A DNA stretch of 7,544 nt from an uncultured Chloroflexota bacterium (GTDB taxonomy: Bacteria > Chloroflexota > Anaerolineae > Aggregatilineales > Phototrophicaceae): positions 1 to 7,544 of the forward strand of contig CALBRY010000674.1 of assembly GCA_937927665.1 (NCBI GenBank), in the 5' to 3' direction. The position numbers were made by a program, and so were the translations under genes. The notes below the pieces were generated by a model. The model was not told the DNA's origin. It saw only the letters and a program-made list of their open reading frames with translations, and made no database searches. This document shows, in pieces, positions 6,508 through 7,544 of this stretch (positions are counted from its first letter, which is position 1; the number at the start of each line of letters is the position of its first letter).

Positions 6508-7544
6508 CGGCGCGGCGGATCGCATCCAATGCTTGCAGTGTGAGCAGATTTCGCAGTGTGCCGCCGTATTGACGCTGCGCGCCGGTAAAATCGCAGAAGC
6601 TCCCCACATTGGCGCGCAAATGTGACCGATCAGGACCGATGCCGACATCGGGGAGGGCTTGCGCCGCCGCCCATAAATTGATGACGGGGGTTTCGTATAA
6701 CCCGGCAATATCAAGCAGCATCATGTTGAACTCAAGCGAACGCGGGTAAATATCACGCTCCGGCAGGACAACGAAGGTGGTCAGGATCGGGATGACCCCG
6801 TTGACGGCGGACTGCTCAACAAGGCGCGTGATGTTGCTGGCATAAGCGGCGGTGCTCATCTCTTGAACATCGCGCCCACCCAACATAATCACGGCGACAG
6901 CGGGGCGGATGCGGCGGAATTCGCACAGGAGCGGCGATTCGCCCGCCGCGCACATCTGAGGTGATGCCCAGAGCGGATCAAAAACTGATGCGCTGCTAAA
7001 TCCTTCTTCGGCGGCGGCGCTATCAACCGTGAATGAGTTCTGCGGCGCTCCGTCATCGATGGGGGCGCGAAAGAAACTCACGGTATCCTGCAAGTAATCG
7101 AACTCGCCAAAATTGCAGACTTCCGCCGCTGACGATACGCCAAACGGGAAAAGAAAATCGCCGTTGGTGCTGTTGCTATCGCCTACGATGGCGAACACAT
7201 CCGAGCGCCTACCCATTTCTTGACCGCGCGCGAAGATTGCCCGCACATTTGGCGTGTCCATTTGAAAGAGAAGCGGTGTATCCATAAGGCGGCGCGCCAT
7301 CGCGGGAATATCACCGAGCATTGTAAGTGGTGCTGAAGTGGGAACGGGTGTTTGTGTTGGCAGCGGCAGGGACGCGATCTCGATCGGGTATCCCCATGTC
7401 GCCAGCGCTTCGGCTCTGATGATGGGCGGGGCGGCAACGGATAACCCACGCGCATAGGTCGCCGCAAACGTCGGATTGGCGGTGGCGCTTGCCGTCACCG
7501 AAGGCGTAACGGATGGGAACTCCGTCGCAGTTGGCGGCGGGGCA
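6494..7544 (-). CDS. SGNH/GDSL hydrolase domain protein with Pro/Thr-rich linker, N-terminus beyond window
   Basis: The minus frame is open from the right edge (7544) to TGA at 6496-6494. A GTG at 7498 could serve as a start, but the frame continues upstream as (A)PPPTATEFPSVTPS, a secreted-protein linker, so that GTG is probably an internal Val and the true start lies outside. Numbering from it as 1: a second linker LPLPTQTPVPTSAP lies at 44-57, then the hydrolase domain at about 98-334. Block I is VFAIVGDSNS, with the nucleophile Ser108 (nt 7175-7177). A glycine in EEGFSS (166) may be block II. Block III reads IMLGGRDV, where the usual GTND Asn is Arg209 (nt 6872-6874). Block V is PDRSHL, with Asp290 and His293 (nt 6620-6622). 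Cys lie at 128, 183, 192 and 302. The family hydrolyses or transfers acyl esters, often on polysaccharides. Outer location and glycan substrate are inferred from the linker and the neighbouring genes. Confidence 0.88.
   Translation of the reverse strand, partial: APPPTATEFPSVTPSVTASATANPTFAATYARGLSVAAPPIIRAEALATWGYPIEIASLPLPTQTPVPTSAPLTMLGDIPAMARRLMDTPLLFQMDTPNVRAIFARGQEMGRRSDVFAIVGDSNSTNGDFLFPFGVSSAAEVCNFGEFDYLQDTVSFFRAPIDDGAPQNSFTVDSAAAEEGFSSASVFDPLWASPQMCAAGESPLLCEFRRIRPAVAVIMLGGRDVQEMSTAAYASNITRLVEQSAVNGVIPILTTFVVLPERDIYPRSLEFNMMLLDIAGLYETPVINLWAAAQALPDVGIGPDRSHLRANVGSFCDFTGAQRQYGGTLRNLLTLQALDAIRRAVIFS

Noticed and set aside
5767..6714. 315-codon minus-strand open frame across the end of the second membrane gene
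   Set aside because: The product is Arg/His-rich with no recognisable motif. The plus frame here matches its paralogue residue by residue, so this is a shadow of a real gene.
1..7544. Search for tRNA, CRISPR repeats, insertion-sequence ends, riboswitches or defence genes
   Set aside because: None was seen. The only non-coding stretches are the 96-bp and 123-bp spacers, and both are described above.

Overview
The window is a 7.5 kb piece of a moderately GC-rich bacterial chromosome or contig with five protein genes and very little non-coding DNA. The Pro/Thr-rich linker style of the right-hand protein (PPPTATEFP…, LPTQTPVPTSAP) and the large extracytoplasmic domains are typical of Chloroflexota (Anaerolineae-type genomes). 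That placement is an inference from style, not from a marker gene.

Layout. (1) From 1450 leftwards and off the window edge (minus strand): a secreted clan GH-A, GH39-like glycoside hydrolase with both catalytic glutamates visible. It is open to the edge, so its C-terminus is missing. (2) 2014 to 1547 (minus): a small secreted or lipid-anchored protein with six cysteines and no recognised family. Two hairpins lie at and after its end, before the hydrolase. (3) A 123-bp divergent spacer with a good sigma70-type promoter reading into gene 2 and a weaker -10-like box reading rightwards. (4) 2138-4351 and 4339-6507 (plus): two tandem, overlapping paralogues. Each has about 11-12 membrane helices in a GT-C-glycosyltransferase-like arrangement, then a large extracytoplasmic part ending in a beta-sandwich-like domain. 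(5) 7544 to 6494 (minus): an SGNH/GDSL hydrolase domain preceded by Pro/Thr-rich linkers. It enters from the right edge and overlaps the second membrane protein tail-to-tail by 14 bp.

Together the window suggests a cell-surface glycan locus: two membrane proteins that could move sugars from lipid carriers, a secreted glycosidase, an SGNH esterase or acyl-transfer-like domain, and a small secreted Cys protein. Each family call rests on visible motifs. The claim that they act together rests only on proximity. I see no RNA gene, CRISPR array, insertion sequence, phage gene or defence system. The most unusual points are the duplicated membrane gene pair with its conserved Cys pair and shared 10-residue block, the SGNH domain with Arg in place of the usual block III Asn, and the stop codon of the small gene sitting in the loop of a long hairpin.
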